From the NCBI GenBank assembly GCA_025453375.1, contig JALOQT010000081.1, forward strand, positions 1 to 5,566: a stretch of DNA of 5,566 bases, written 5' to 3'. Positions 4,989 through 5,566 of this stretch are shown piece by piece. The position numbers and the translations under genes are program-made. Every line of letters starts with the position of its first letter. Within the stretch, counting starts at the first letter, position 1. The notes under the pieces were generated by a model. It was given only the letters and a program-made list of their open reading frames with translations, made no database searches and was not told the DNA's origin. This DNA is from Phycisphaerales bacterium (lineage in GTDB: Bacteria; Planctomycetota; Phycisphaerae; Phycisphaerales; UBA1924).

Positions 4989-5077
4989 CAATCTGGCGAA
5001 ACTTTCAGGCCATGTGCTGATACACTGCCGCGAGCGGCCCACCCACACTCGGGCCATCGGGCAGGACATCGCGCACC
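4989..5077 (+). promoter_or_regulatory. Leader region of the adenosyltransferase gene
   Basis: This stretch should hold the promoter and 5' leader of the adenosyltransferase gene, but I see no convincing -35/-10 pair. Two short overlapping GC stems are possible: GCCGC/GCGGC (5027-5038) and GGCCC/GGGCC (5036-5055). AGGA at 5063-5066 is a moderate Shine-Dalgarno, 11 nt before the ATG. I do not see the conserved elements of a cobalamin riboswitch, and the space is too short for a full one. Confidence 0.4.
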
Positions 5078-5566
5078 ATGGTCAAACTCAATCGCATCTA
5101 CACCCGCACTGGCGACACCGGCACCACCGGCCTGGGCGACGGCGCGCGTGTTCGCAAGGATGACCCGCGCGTCGAGGCCTACGGCACGGTCGACGAGGCT
5201 AACGCGCACATTGGCGTCGCCCTGACCATCGCCGCCCAGGCCGCCCCGGGCACGCTTACGGCGCGGATCGCCGACTTGCTGCGGTCGATTCAGCACGATT
5301 TGTTTGACATCGGCGCCGATCTATGCGTGCCGATGAGCAAGGACGAGAAGCCCGGCACCTGCCTGCGGATCACCAAGCCCCAGACCAAGCGGCTGGAGGA
5401 TGCGATTGACCATCACAACGAGGCACTCTCACCGCTGAACAGCTTCGTGCTGCCGGGCGGGTCGCCGCTGGCCTCGGCGCTGCATGTGGCGCGGACGGTG
5501 TCCCGTCGTGCTGAGCGGCTGGTCGTCACGCTGCACGAAGCCGATCGGGACCGGACGAATCCGGAA
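5078..5566 (+). CDS. Cob(I)alamin adenosyltransferase, PduO type, 3' end beyond window
   Basis: Partial gene: 163 residues from ATG 5078, about 85-90% of a typical PduO-type enzyme (roughly 185-190 residues). The enzyme transfers the 5'-deoxyadenosyl group of ATP to cob(I)alamin, giving adenosylcobalamin for enzymes such as methylmalonyl-CoA mutase or diol dehydratase; it is cytoplasmic and normally trimeric. Visible family motifs are the N-terminal ATP-binding YTRTGDTGTTGLGDG (residues 8-22), RVEAYGTVDEANAHIG (31-46), QHDLFDIGADL (72-82), LPGGSPLASALHVARTVSRR (125-144), and the following AERLVV. The ending ...DRTNPE matches the stretch just before the missing C-terminal YLNRLSD helix. It is likely complete beyond the edge. 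It could be called pduO, cobO-like or mmaB; the family is sure, the symbol is not. No functional link to the sigma factors upstream is apparent. Confidence 0.95.
   Translation, partial: MVKLNRIYTRTGDTGTTGLGDGARVRKDDPRVEAYGTVDEANAHIGVALTIAAQAAPGTLTARIADLLRSIQHDLFDIGADLCVPMSKDEKPGTCLRITKPQTKRLEDAIDHHNEALSPLNSFVLPGGSPLASALHVARTVSRRAERLVVTLHEADRDRTNPE

Noticed and set aside
4941..5077. Cobalamin riboswitch upstream of the adenosyltransferase
   Set aside because: The space is too short for a full element, and I could not find its conserved core.
4700..5296. 198-codon minus-strand open frame
   Set aside because: Antisense to the end of the membrane protein and to well-conserved adenosyltransferase motifs; no domain of its own.

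Overview
This window is high-GC bacterial DNA that looks like a member of the Planctomycetota, probably the Phycisphaerae. The taxonomic reading is inference. It rests on two ECF sigma factors with membrane partners within about 4 kb, secreted Gly/Arg-rich coiled-coil proteins, and a protein carrying the planctomycete-type pseudopilin-like pattern (TM helix, 'YSTDFRGSAP' and a terminal 'NVLHVDG' motif). No rRNA, tRNA, CRISPR array or mobile element was seen.

Left half, minus strand (about 2218 down to 1): an apparent three-gene operon. It runs ECF sigma factor (2218-1556), then a single-pass membrane protein that is probably its anti-sigma factor (1559-1038, ATGA overlap with the sigma gene), then a secreted Gly/Arg-rich coiled-coil protein (1007 to beyond base 1, 3' end outside the window). 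The layout suggests sigma factor, membrane anti-sigma and extracytoplasmic partner.

Middle, plus strand (2320-4940): diverging from the first operon across a 101-bp spacer with a 7-bp dyad are a small DUF4286-like protein (2320-2718), a second ECF sigma factor starting at GTG 2753 with a polyglycine linker between sigma-2 and sigma-4, a 196-bp spacer with a phased 12/15-bp repeat and hairpins, and a 457-residue membrane protein. That last protein has a duplicated cytoplasmic module, one TM helix and an extracytoplasmic half built like a pseudopilin without a prepilin cleavage site. I read it as an anti-sigma/pseudopilin fusion acting on the second sigma factor. It is the most unusual item here.

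Right end, plus strand (5078 onward): the first 163 residues of a PduO-type cob(I)alamin adenosyltransferase, cut by the window end. It is separated from the regulatory genes by 137 bp holding two mutually exclusive dyads, so it is probably a separate metabolic gene.

The two sigma factors are distinct proteins with unlike linkers and partners, so the region is best seen as two membrane-linked ECF signalling modules back to back. What they sense and which genes they control cannot be told from the window.
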